From Candidatus Chryseopegocella kryptomonas (GTDB lineage Bacteria; Bacteroidota; Ignavibacteria; Kryptoniales; Kryptoniaceae), in the NCBI RefSeq assembly GCF_001536065.1, contig NZ_CZVW01000004.1:62001-126000 (forward strand): a stretch of 64,000 nucleotides of DNA. Direction: 5' to 3'. Below the pieces are notes generated by a model. That model searched no databases and was not told where the DNA came from. It was given only the letters and a program-made list of their open reading frames with translations. Position 1 is the stretch's first letter. Every line of letters begins with the position of its first letter. The translations under genes and the position numbers were made by a program. Positions 18,735 through 26,183 of this stretch are shown one piece after another.

Positions 18735-20131
18735 TAATGCGAACCCTTAACTTTATTTGTAAATTTTTCAACGACTTCCTCCATCGCAACTCCTCTTGAA
18801 CCTTTAACAAGAACGACATCTCCTCTTTCAACTATCTCAAAAAGATGATACACAAGCATATCTTTATCATCAAAATGAATTGCGTGATTAACTCCATTTA
18901 ACGCAACCTCATAAGCAAAACGCATCGCATTCCCGTATGTTAAAAGATAATCAATCCCAAACTCAACAACCTTCTGACCAACTTCCCTGTGCGCTTCTTC
19001 GGTATAATCACCAAGTTCAAGCATATCTCCAAGAACCGCAATTTTCTTCCCCGAATTTTTCATCTGTTTTAAAGTTTTGAGAGATGCTATCATTGAATCT
19101 GGATTCGCATTATATGTGTCGTTTATTATCGTTATACCCTTGACCTTCAAAATTTCCATTCGCTTTGAAAATGGCTCATAAGATTGCAACGCTTTTTTCA
19201 TCTGCGAAGGTGAAACTCCAAATTTCAACCCCACCGCAAATGCAGAAACAGCATTCATAACTATGTGCTCACCCGAAATTTTCAATTTTAAAATTTGCTC
19301 CTTCCCATTGAACTTAACTTTAAACTTAAACCTTGCAAAGTCATCAACTTCAAGAATTTCACCTTTCACATCCGCACCATCCGAAAATCCGAATGTAATT
19401 TTATTCCTGAATTTCTCTCCCATCTCTCTAACAAAAACATCATCAAAATTGACAAAAACAAAACCATCCTTCTCAAAAATATAATCAAACAATGAACCTT
19501 CTTCTTTTGCCACACCTTTTATATCTTTGAAAAACTCAATATGTTCTCTACCGATATTTGTTATCAAGCCATGATCTGGCTCTGCAACTTCACACAAATA
19601 TCTAATCTCACCAAAATGATTTGTCCCGAACTCAATCACCGCAACCTGATGCGTTTTCCTCAATTTAAAAAGCGTCAATGGAACGCCAATTTGATTATTT
19701 AGATTCCCTTCCGATTTTAAAACTTTGTATTTTTGCCCCAGAACTTGTGCGATCATCTCTTTCGTCGTCGTCTTCCCATTGCTCCCTGCAATTGCAATAA
19801 TTGGAATGTTAAAATCTTTCCTATAAGCATTTGCAAGTTTTCCAAGCGATTTCAATGTATCATCAACAGCGATCAAAGTTTTAGTTTTAAATTTATCTTG
19901 GTTCATTTTGAACCAGTCATAATTCACAACGCAAGCGATAGCACCTTTTTTAAAAGCAGAACCAACGAAATCGTGTCCATCAAATCTTTCTCCTTTTATG
20001 GCAAAAAATATCTCACCATGCTTTATCTTTCGTGAATCAGTTGAAACTCCTTTGATTTTCTTCTTCACAATTTTATCAAGGTTCAACTCCGCAACGAAAC
20101 CCATTCTTTTTATGTGCTCAATTTCTATCAA
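18734..20131 (-). CDS. murF: UDP-MurNAc-tripeptide D-alanyl-D-alanine ligase MurF
   Basis: The fourth Mur ligase, attaching D-Ala-D-Ala. The N-terminal domain carries GVSTDSRKIKHGEIFFAIKG, the P-loop is AGSNGKTTTKEMI near residue 118, followed by EFGTNHFGEI and the C-terminal NDTYNANPDSM and GDMLELGDYTEEAH, the latter two diagnostic for MurF. No ddl gene for making D-Ala-D-Ala is in this cluster. It overlaps murE by 4 nt. Confidence 0.98.
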   Translation of the reverse strand: MIEIEHIKRMGFVAELNLDKIVKKKIKGVSTDSRKIKHGEIFFAIKGERFDGHDFVGSAFKKGAIACVVNYDWFKMNQDKFKTKTLIAVDDTLKSLGKLANAYRKDFNIPIIAIAGSNGKTTTKEMIAQVLGQKYKVLKSEGNLNNQIGVPLTLFKLRKTHQVAVIEFGTNHFGEIRYLCEVAEPDHGLITNIGREHIEFFKDIKGVAKEEGSLFDYIFEKDGFVFVNFDDVFVREMGEKFRNKITFGFSDGADVKGEILEVDDFARFKFKVKFNGKEQILKLKISGEHIVMNAVSAFAVGLKFGVSPSQMKKALQSYEPFSKRMEILKVKGITIINDTYNANPDSMIASLKTLKQMKNSGKKIAVLGDMLELGDYTEEAHREVGQKVVEFGIDYLLTYGNAMRFAYEVALNGVNHAIHFDDKDMLVYHLFEIVERGDVVLVKGSRGVAMEEVVEKFTNKVKGSH

Positions 20132-21624
20132 GTCGTTTTCTCCTTTGTTTTAAAAAATTCCATAACAACCTGCCTATCGCTAAATGGAACTTTAACATCA
20201 CCTATTACTTGATACTCTTCATGACCTTTCCCAGCAATTAAAACGATGTCTCCTTTTTGAGCCATTTCAAGCGCCCGCTCAATTGCTTCTTTTCTATCCA
20301 CGAAAACATAATAAACTGAATCCTTCTTCACACCTTCAACTATATCAGAAATAATTTTCTCTGGGTCTTCAAATCTTGGATTGTCCGATGTTATAATCGT
20401 GATGTCGCTTTTTTCTGTTGAAATCCTTCCCATTATCGGTCTTTTCGTTTTATCTCTATCACCACCACAACCAAAAACAGTGATAAGTTTTCCACCACCT
20501 GCTTCTTTCTTTAACCTCAAAATAGTATCAATGCACTTCTCCAACGCATCTGGAGTATGTGCATAATCAATTATAACGGTGTAATCATCAGGAGAGATTA
20601 TTTTTTCAAACCTTCCTTTGACATTTTCAACTTTCTCAATTCCATTTTTTATATCCTCATACTCAACGCCAAGAACATAGCCAACCGCAACAGCAGACAA
20701 AATGTTATAAACATTGAACTCACCGATCAACTTTGAATTTATCTCAAGCGATTTCTCCGTTGGAGTTTGAACAATTAAACTTGTCCCATTGAAACTTAAC
20801 TTAACATCTTTAACCTTTACATCTGCCTTATCACTTTTTCCATACGATAATTTGCTCGCCCTCGTGTCAGAAACAATTCTTTCTCCATATTGGTCATCAA
20901 CATTGTAAATCGCATACGCATTTTGATTTAACGAATCAAATAAAATTTTCTTCGCCTGAAAATATGCCTCAAATGTCCGATGGAAATCAAGATGATCTTG
21001 CGTTAAATTCGTAAAAACCCCAACATCAAACTCAAGTCCATAAACTCTATCAAGAGCAAGCGCATGAGATGAAACTTCCATCACACACGCACCAAATCCA
21101 TTATCAACCATTTTCTTCAAAAACCTGTTTATTTCAAGTGATTCTGGCGTCGTTTGACCTGCGGGAATTATCTCATCCCCGATTACATAATTTATCGTTC
21201 CAATCAAACCTGTTTTTAATCCAGCGGTTTCAAGAATTGATTTTATAAGGTGCGTCGTTGTGGTTTTACCATTTGTTCCAGTAACCCCAACAAGTTTTAA
21301 TTTTTTTGATGGGAATTCATAAAATGCGGAAGAAAGCAAAGCAAGCGCCTTCCTTGAATCATTTACAACAACTTTTGCAACACCTCTCTCAACAAAATAA
21401 TTATCATCAATCAACCCATCATTTTCAAGCACAACTGCAACAGCACCAGCAAGCACTGCTTCTGGAATAAACCTGTGCCCATCAACATTTAATCCTTTTA
21501 TCGCAACGAATAAATCACCCTCATCTACCTCACGAGAATCATAAACAATGCCTTTTATCTCAACATCTTCATCTCCGAGAAATTTTACAACTTTAATATG
21601 TTTAAGCAATTCTTTAAGTTTCAT
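20128..21624 (-). CDS. murE: UDP-MurNAc-L-Ala-D-Glu meso-diaminopimelate ligase MurE
   Basis: The third Mur ligase. The N-terminal GIVYDSREVDEGDLFVAIKG, P-loop GVTGTNGKTTTTHLI, TTPESLEI and VMEVSSHAL motifs are present. The substrate-selecting motif is DNPRFEDP, the DNPR form that binds meso-diaminopimelate rather than lysine, so the cell wall is of the Gram-negative type. A late GKGHEEYQ motif is also typical. It overlaps ftsI by 4 nt. Confidence 0.98.
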   Translation of the reverse strand: MKLKELLKHIKVVKFLGDEDVEIKGIVYDSREVDEGDLFVAIKGLNVDGHRFIPEAVLAGAVAVVLENDGLIDDNYFVERGVAKVVVNDSRKALALLSSAFYEFPSKKLKLVGVTGTNGKTTTTHLIKSILETAGLKTGLIGTINYVIGDEIIPAGQTTPESLEINRFLKKMVDNGFGACVMEVSSHALALDRVYGLEFDVGVFTNLTQDHLDFHRTFEAYFQAKKILFDSLNQNAYAIYNVDDQYGERIVSDTRASKLSYGKSDKADVKVKDVKLSFNGTSLIVQTPTEKSLEINSKLIGEFNVYNILSAVAVGYVLGVEYEDIKNGIEKVENVKGRFEKIISPDDYTVIIDYAHTPDALEKCIDTILRLKKEAGGGKLITVFGCGGDRDKTKRPIMGRISTEKSDITIITSDNPRFEDPEKIISDIVEGVKKDSVYYVFVDRKEAIERALEMAQKGDIVLIAGKGHEEYQVIGDVKVPFSDRQVVMEFFKTKEKTT

Positions 21625-23669
21625 TTTTCAGCCGAAATTTCTTTTAAATCATCACGACAGTAAAGAACGCACTCCATTCCGTCGTTAATTTTTACTCCTG
21701 GCTTTGGAATTTGATCAACAACCCAGCCAGAACCGATGATTTTAACTTTCAAATTAAACACAGAAATTTTAGCAAGAGCGGAGCGAACACTTAAACTTCT
21801 CAAATCAGGCATTTGTTTGCCTCTATTTTTTTCGTCTTTTTGAGATTGAGATGATTTTGTGGAATTAAAATTTGAATTTTGATTTTGGACAATCTTCAAT
21901 GAAGATGTTGCTGGTTCAACTTCAACCGGTGATAATTTAATCAATTGTTCCGCAATTTTTCTAAAAACAGGTGCTGCAACAACTCCACCTGCATAATTTT
22001 TCTTTGGTGACTCAAGCATAACAAAACAAACAAACTTTGGCTTTTCAACCGGGAAAAACCCAACAAAAGACGCTCTGTAATGCGACTTTGAATAAAATCC
22101 AAACTCATACATTTGAGCAGTTCCCGTCTTCCCAGCAATTCTTAAACCTTCAACCTTCGCTTGAACTCCCGTCCCATCATTTACAACATCTTCAAGTATT
22201 GATGTTAAAATTTTAGATGTCCTCTCCGAGATAACTCTTCTTACCATAACAACTGGAAAGCTCTTAACAACTTCTCCTTTTGAATTCAATATCTCACTCA
22301 CAATTCTTGGCTGAAACAAAATTCCGCCATTTGCTATAACAGAGTAAGCCATTGCTATTTGAATTGGCGTCGCTCTTAACTCATAACCAAAAGACATAAA
22401 AATTTTCGTTGCCGGTGTCCATTTATCCGGCGTTTTCAATTCACCCCTTGATTCAGCAGGCAAATTTATACCCGTGTAAGAGCCAAAACCAAAATTTCTA
22501 ATATGCTTGTAAAATTCCAACTTGTCAAGATCTAAACTTAACTTCGCCATACCTATATTGCTTGAATACTTCAAAACCTCCCTAAAATTCAAAACATCGT
22601 TTGGCTTGTAATCAATCACTCTTACACCACGAATTAAACTTTTACCGCCCTCAACATCAACCTTTGAATATAACTTCATCGTATCTTTTTCAAGCAAAAG
22701 TGACGCAGGAACAATTTTGAATGTTGAACCCGGCTCAAAAGCATCAATTATCGCCTTGTTTTTGAAATTTTCTGAATTATAAATCCAATAATTGTTCGGG
22801 TTGAAACTTGGATAATTTGCAAGTCCGAGAATATCACCAGTCCATGGGTCAACAACTACAACAACACCACTTTCAGCTTCAAACTCCTTCACCGCTTTTT
22901 CAAGTTCTGATTCTATTATCGTTTGAATTCCGACATCAATCGTTAATTTCAAATTATACCCGTCAATTGGTTCTTCCCTGTCAAATTTAACTTCAGCTCT
23001 TGCATCTCCAAGTGCGTCACGTGTTAATTTCATAAAACCATTTTTCCCTCTTAAAATCTCATCAAACTTAACTTCAACTCCCATCAACGCCTTTCCCTCA
23101 CCGCTGACCGCACCAATAACATGACTTGCGAGATTATCATACGGATAAAATCGTTTAAATTTTTCAACCTTTATAATCCCTTTGTAAATTTCTTTTTCTT
23201 TTCTTGTTTTCAACCTGCTTAAAAACAAATTGAACTTTTCAAACGCCTCTGGGGAAATGTCCCTTACAAGCCAGACAAATCTTTTCTCACCACTTCTCAA
23301 TTTTTCAAGATAATACTTTCTATCCCCACCAAATATATTTGCCAGATTTTCCGCAACATCGTTTAAATTCGCACCAACTTTTTTCAAATAATATGGATCA
23401 GCACCTATATCAGCGCTTATAAGATTCGTGGCAAGTATTTTGCCTTCTCTATCAAAAATCAATCCACGCTTTGCGGGCAACTCTATCGTTGTGTAATACT
23501 GAACATTTGAAATAGACGCATAATACGAATGGTCAAAAATTTGAACCTTAACAAGCTTCAATACAATAAGCACAAGGAAGAAAGTGAAAAGGTAAAACAA
23601 AAAATTCAACCTCGCATAAAATGAATTTGAAATCCGTCTAACATCGCTATTTTTAACATCAAAAGTCAT
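21621..23669 (-). CDS. ftsI: Septal penicillin-binding protein (FtsI/PBP3) with PASTA domain
   Basis: A class B transpeptidase that cross-links septal peptidoglycan with FtsW. One N-terminal membrane anchor (FYLFTFFLVLIVLKLV) is followed by a pedestal domain and the transpeptidase domain with all three motifs: catalytic Ser in GSTFKIVP, SSN in LKYSSNIGMAK, and KTGT in IAGKTGTAQMY. A low-complexity Ser/Asn/Gln linker then leads to one PASTA domain at the C-terminus (MPDLRSLSVRSALAKI onwards). PASTA-tailed FtsI occurs in Bacteroidetes/Chlorobi and Firmicutes but not in enterobacteria. Length 682. Confidence 0.95.
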   Translation of the reverse strand: MTFDVKNSDVRRISNSFYARLNFLFYLFTFFLVLIVLKLVKVQIFDHSYYASISNVQYYTTIELPAKRGLIFDREGKILATNLISADIGADPYYLKKVGANLNDVAENLANIFGGDRKYYLEKLRSGEKRFVWLVRDISPEAFEKFNLFLSRLKTRKEKEIYKGIIKVEKFKRFYPYDNLASHVIGAVSGEGKALMGVEVKFDEILRGKNGFMKLTRDALGDARAEVKFDREEPIDGYNLKLTIDVGIQTIIESELEKAVKEFEAESGVVVVVDPWTGDILGLANYPSFNPNNYWIYNSENFKNKAIIDAFEPGSTFKIVPASLLLEKDTMKLYSKVDVEGGKSLIRGVRVIDYKPNDVLNFREVLKYSSNIGMAKLSLDLDKLEFYKHIRNFGFGSYTGINLPAESRGELKTPDKWTPATKIFMSFGYELRATPIQIAMAYSVIANGGILFQPRIVSEILNSKGEVVKSFPVVMVRRVISERTSKILTSILEDVVNDGTGVQAKVEGLRIAGKTGTAQMYEFGFYSKSHYRASFVGFFPVEKPKFVCFVMLESPKKNYAGGVVAAPVFRKIAEQLIKLSPVEVEPATSSLKIVQNQNSNFNSTKSSQSQKDEKNRGKQMPDLRSLSVRSALAKISVFNLKVKIIGSGWVVDQIPKPGVKINDGMECVLYCRDDLKEISAEK

Positions 23670-23953
23670 CTTTTCAACTCAATTTCTTTCGGGTTTTTCT
23701 TTGGGAAAACAAGTCCAAGTTTTTGCCTCGCATATGGAACAATGTAATTTACTGAAATGAGCTTTTCATACTTTGCCTCAAGAAACAGCTTCTCCATTTT
23801 CAATTGCTCAAGCTGTTTTTCAAGTTTAATCATCTCATCAGCCCTTTTATCAACCACAAACGAATTCCATATATACGCAACTCCCAGCATTCCAACAAGA
23901 ATTAAAAACACCAAAATTTTGACACCACTTATTTTTTCTCTTGGACTTTTCAT
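23666..23953 (-). CDS. ftsL: FtsL-like cell division protein
   Basis: A 95-residue bitopic protein: short basic cytoplasmic start, one membrane span (VKILVFLILVGMLGVAYIW), then a leucine/lysine-rich coiled coil (EKQLEQLKMEKLFLEAKYEKL) and a short tail ending near YARQKLGLVFP, a motif often seen at the end of FtsL/DivIC-type proteins. Sequence conservation is low in this family, so the call rests on topology, size and the slot between rsmH and ftsI, each overlapped by 4 nt. It should join FtsQ in the activating complex. Confidence 0.85.
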   Translation of the reverse strand: MKSPREKISGVKILVFLILVGMLGVAYIWNSFVVDKRADEMIKLEKQLEQLKMEKLFLEAKYEKLISVNYIVPYARQKLGLVFPKKNPKEIELKR

Positions 23954-24885
23954 TCTAACTCCAGAATTTTTTCACAAGCTCTTAATTTCGCACTTCTTGC
24001 ACGTGGATTTAAGCTTATCTCATCCTCTTTTGGAGTAATTGGCTTTTTAGTTAAAATTTTCACAACCTGAACTTTTCCACACTTACATTCTCCTACATCT
24101 GGCGGACAGATACACTTTTTCTCATTGCTTTTAAAAAAATTTTTTACAATCCTATCCTCAAGCGAATGATACGAGATCACAACGATTCTCCCGCCTTTTT
24201 CAAGAACATCAATTGCTGACTCAAGCCCCATCTTTAAATTGTCAAGTTCTTTATTAACAGCGATTCTCAAACTTTGGAAAACCCTTGCAAGAACCTTCAA
24301 CCTATATTTTTTACCCACAACTTTATCAATAATTTTAACAAGCTCGCCTGTTGTCTCTATTCTTTTCCTTTGCCTGTATCTTATGATTTCACGGGCTATA
24401 ATTTTTGCCTTTGGCTCTTCACCAAATTTGAAAATTATATCCGCTATTTCTTTTTCCGAGCTCTCATTTAAAATATCACTTGCTGTTAAATCCGAACTTC
24501 TATCCATCCTCATATCAAGTTTTTCATCAAACCTATAACTAAAACCACCACCTTGATCAAGTTGATAAGATGAAACACCAAGATCAAGCAAAAAGCCAGA
24601 TATTTTTTCTATCCCAAGTTCTTTCAAACTTTCCTTAACACTCGCATAATTTCTGTTAAGAATCAAAACCCTGTCTCCGTAATTTTTCAATCTTTCCTGC
24701 GCTATCTTCACAATTTTCGGATCAATATCAAAACCAATTACCTTCGCATTTGTTCTTTTTAAAATTTCCTCACTATGTCCACCAGCTCCAATTGTCCCGT
24801 CAACATAAATTCCATCATTTCTTGTTATCAAATACTTCATCGTTTCCTCAAGCAAAACTGGTATGTGAAAAGTTTTTTCCATCAT
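23950..24885 (-). CDS. rsmH: 16S rRNA m4C1402 methyltransferase RsmH (MraW)
   Basis: An S-adenosylmethionine-dependent N4-methyltransferase acting on C1402 of 16S rRNA. It has HIPVLLEETMKYL at the start, the SAM site DGTIGAGGHSEEIL, GFDIDPK, the GFLLDLGVSSYQLD motif, and the C-terminal SYHSLEDRIVKNFF and NPRARSAKLR motifs that are diagnostic. A helical insert with FKFGEEPKAKIIAR is in the usual place. Length 311 is typical. It overlaps mraZ by 4 nt. Confidence 0.98.
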   Translation of the reverse strand: MMEKTFHIPVLLEETMKYLITRNDGIYVDGTIGAGGHSEEILKRTNAKVIGFDIDPKIVKIAQERLKNYGDRVLILNRNYASVKESLKELGIEKISGFLLDLGVSSYQLDQGGGFSYRFDEKLDMRMDRSSDLTASDILNESSEKEIADIIFKFGEEPKAKIIAREIIRYRQRKRIETTGELVKIIDKVVGKKYRLKVLARVFQSLRIAVNKELDNLKMGLESAIDVLEKGGRIVVISYHSLEDRIVKNFFKSNEKKCICPPDVGECKCGKVQVVKILTKKPITPKEDEISLNPRARSAKLRACEKILELE

Positions 24886-25328
24886 TTCATTCCCAGAACT
24901 TTTTCTGCAATGCTTTCATAACTTTCAGGTTGCGTGTTAACATATTCCTGAAATACATTTGGATTCCATATCTCAATTCTATCAAGCGCACCAATTATCA
25001 ACGCCTCTTTCTCTATTTTTGCAAATTCAAGAAGATTTTTCGGTATCATTATCCTTGATTGATTGTCAAGCGTGACTTCAACAGCCCACATCAAAAGAAT
25101 TCTCACAAGCAAACGATGCTGCGGATTAAATGTATTTAATTCTTTTAATCTTCTCTCAAGTTTCTCCCACTCATCCAGCGGAAAAAGAAAAAGGCATGTC
25201 TCCGTTCCTCTCGTTATCACAAATGTCTCATTTGCTTCTGGCGAAAGATATTTCCGCATCCTCGCTGGAATACTCACTCTTCCTTTTTCGTCTACTGCGT
25301 ATATGTAACTTCCTTTAAACGATGACAT
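24882..25328 (-). CDS. mraZ: Transcriptional regulator MraZ
   Basis: A 148-residue protein with two AbrB-like MraZ half-domains, each with the DxxxR signature: DEKGRVSIPARMR at about residues 13-25 and DNQSRIMIPKNLL about residue 93 onward. MraZ forms a ring-shaped oligomer and represses its own operon by contacting several direct repeats in the promoter. Three such repeats are present directly upstream (25348-25372). It is the first gene of the dcw operon. Confidence 0.97.
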   Translation of the reverse strand: MSSFKGSYIYAVDEKGRVSIPARMRKYLSPEANETFVITRGTETCLFLFPLDEWEKLERRLKELNTFNPQHRLLVRILLMWAVEVTLDNQSRIMIPKNLLEFAKIEKEALIIGALDRIEIWNPNVFQEYVNTQPESYESIAEKVLGMK

Positions 25329-25347
25329 AAAAATTTATTTTTGTTCT

Positions 25348-25372
25348 ACCACAATTCACCACAATTTACCAC
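25348..25372 (-). promoter_or_regulatory. MraZ operator: three GTGGT direct repeats at 10-bp spacing
   Basis: On the minus strand GTGGT occurs at 25372-25368, 25362-25358 and 25352-25348, an exact 10-bp periodicity, 20 nt upstream of the mraZ start. Known MraZ operators are three or four short G-rich direct repeats (TGGGN in E. coli) separated by 5 nt. Ten base pairs is one helical turn, so all repeats face the same side, as needed by an MraZ ring. The array sits just downstream of the predicted -10 element, where bound protein would block RNA polymerase. Confidence 0.85.
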
Positions 25373-25381
25373 TGCACTTTA

Positions 25382-25409
25382 AATATATATTTTTATGCGC
25401 ATTTGTCAA
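25382..25409 (-). promoter_or_regulatory. Promoter of the dcw operon
   Basis: On the minus strand a perfect -35 hexamer TTGACA (25404-25409) and TATATT (25382-25387) are 16 bases apart. The transcription start would fall at about 25375, right at the edge of the MraZ repeats. This is the only strong promoter I see for the fifteen-gene cluster, although internal promoters in coding sequence cannot be excluded. Confidence 0.75.
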
Positions 25410-25487
25410 GACGATACCTAAAAGCAAACGCCTAAAAGCGTTATTTCGCTTTTACAATTTCAAGCCCAGCAATCCCCGATGCAAATC

Positions 25488-25516
25488 TTGACTTTTGAAC
25501 AAATGTTCAGTATATT
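25488..25516 (+). promoter_or_regulatory. Promoter of the LexA-like gene with an embedded LexA box
   Basis: TTGACT (25488-25493) and TATATT (25511-25516) are 17 bases apart. Their spacer contains the perfect palindrome TGAACAAATGTTCA at 25496-25509, which matches the GAAC-N4-GTTC LexA/DinR box of Gram-positive bacteria and many others. A repressor bound here would exclude RNA polymerase, so autoregulation of the following gene is expected. The TTG start lies 22 nt after the -10. Confidence 0.8.
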
Positions 25517-25538
25517 TTGTCAGCAATGAAAATAAACT

Positions 25539-26183
25539 TTGGAAGCGGAATTGAACAAAACGCTCACGAAAAAGCAAAATCAAGTTTTGGAATTTATCAA
25601 AGAATACACACTGAAAAATCTAAAACCTCCAACGGTTCGTGAAATCTGCAAAAAATTTAACATTAAATCAACAAATGCAGTTTACTCAATTTTAAAAGCA
25701 CTTGAAAAAAAAGGTTACATCCAAAAACCTGACTCAAAAGCACGAAACATAATCATCAACAATTTCAAAATAAATTCCACACAAAATGATTTTGTTGAAA
25801 TACCAATTATCTCAAACTTTAACGCTAAAAATCCATTTGCAATGTTCACAAATTTAAACGGCACTTTGAAACTTGATCCAAAAATTTTCCACAGCACATC
25901 CTCTTCTTTCGCAGTTGAAGTCACTGACGACGGAATGCATAAAATTGGAATTTTCAAAGGTGACATTGCGATCATAAATCAAAAATCAAATCCCAAAAAC
26001 GGAAGTGTCATATTCGCAGTTGCAGGAAACGAAGGTTTAATTAGATACTTCAAAAACGAAAACGGAGAGATAAATCTCATTCCCTCAAGCAGAAGTTATG
26101 AGACGCTGAAATTTAAAGAAGGTGATGAAAATCTATGGATTGGTGGCGAAGTGTCTTTCATTATCAGAAAATTGAGTCATTAA
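25539..26183 (+). CDS. lexA: LexA-family repressor without autocleavage residues
   Basis: The N-terminal 70 residues are a LexA winged helix: LTKKQNQVLEFIKEY, PPTVREICKKFNIKSTNAVY and LKALEKKGYI. The C-terminal half aligns with the S24 peptidase domain (GIFKGDIAIINQK, NGSVIFAV), but the chemistry is gone. The nucleophile Ser (GDSM in B. subtilis LexA) is Gly in DDGM; the general-base Lys (VKRF) is Arg in IRYF; and the Ala-Gly scissile bond appears as Ala-Lys in FNAKNPF. RecA-stimulated self-cleavage is therefore not expected. Translation starts at TTG (25539, 214 aa); the nearby ATG at 25526 is out of frame. Its end overlaps mfd by 51 bp. It may control a non-SOS or differently induced regulon. 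Confidence 0.88.
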   Translation: MEAELNKTLTKKQNQVLEFIKEYTLKNLKPPTVREICKKFNIKSTNAVYSILKALEKKGYIQKPDSKARNIIINNFKINSTQNDFVEIPIISNFNAKNPFAMFTNLNGTLKLDPKIFHSTSSSFAVEVTDDGMHKIGIFKGDIAIINQKSNPKNGSVIFAVAGNEGLIRYFKNENGEINLIPSSRSYETLKFKEGDENLWIGGEVSFIIRKLSH

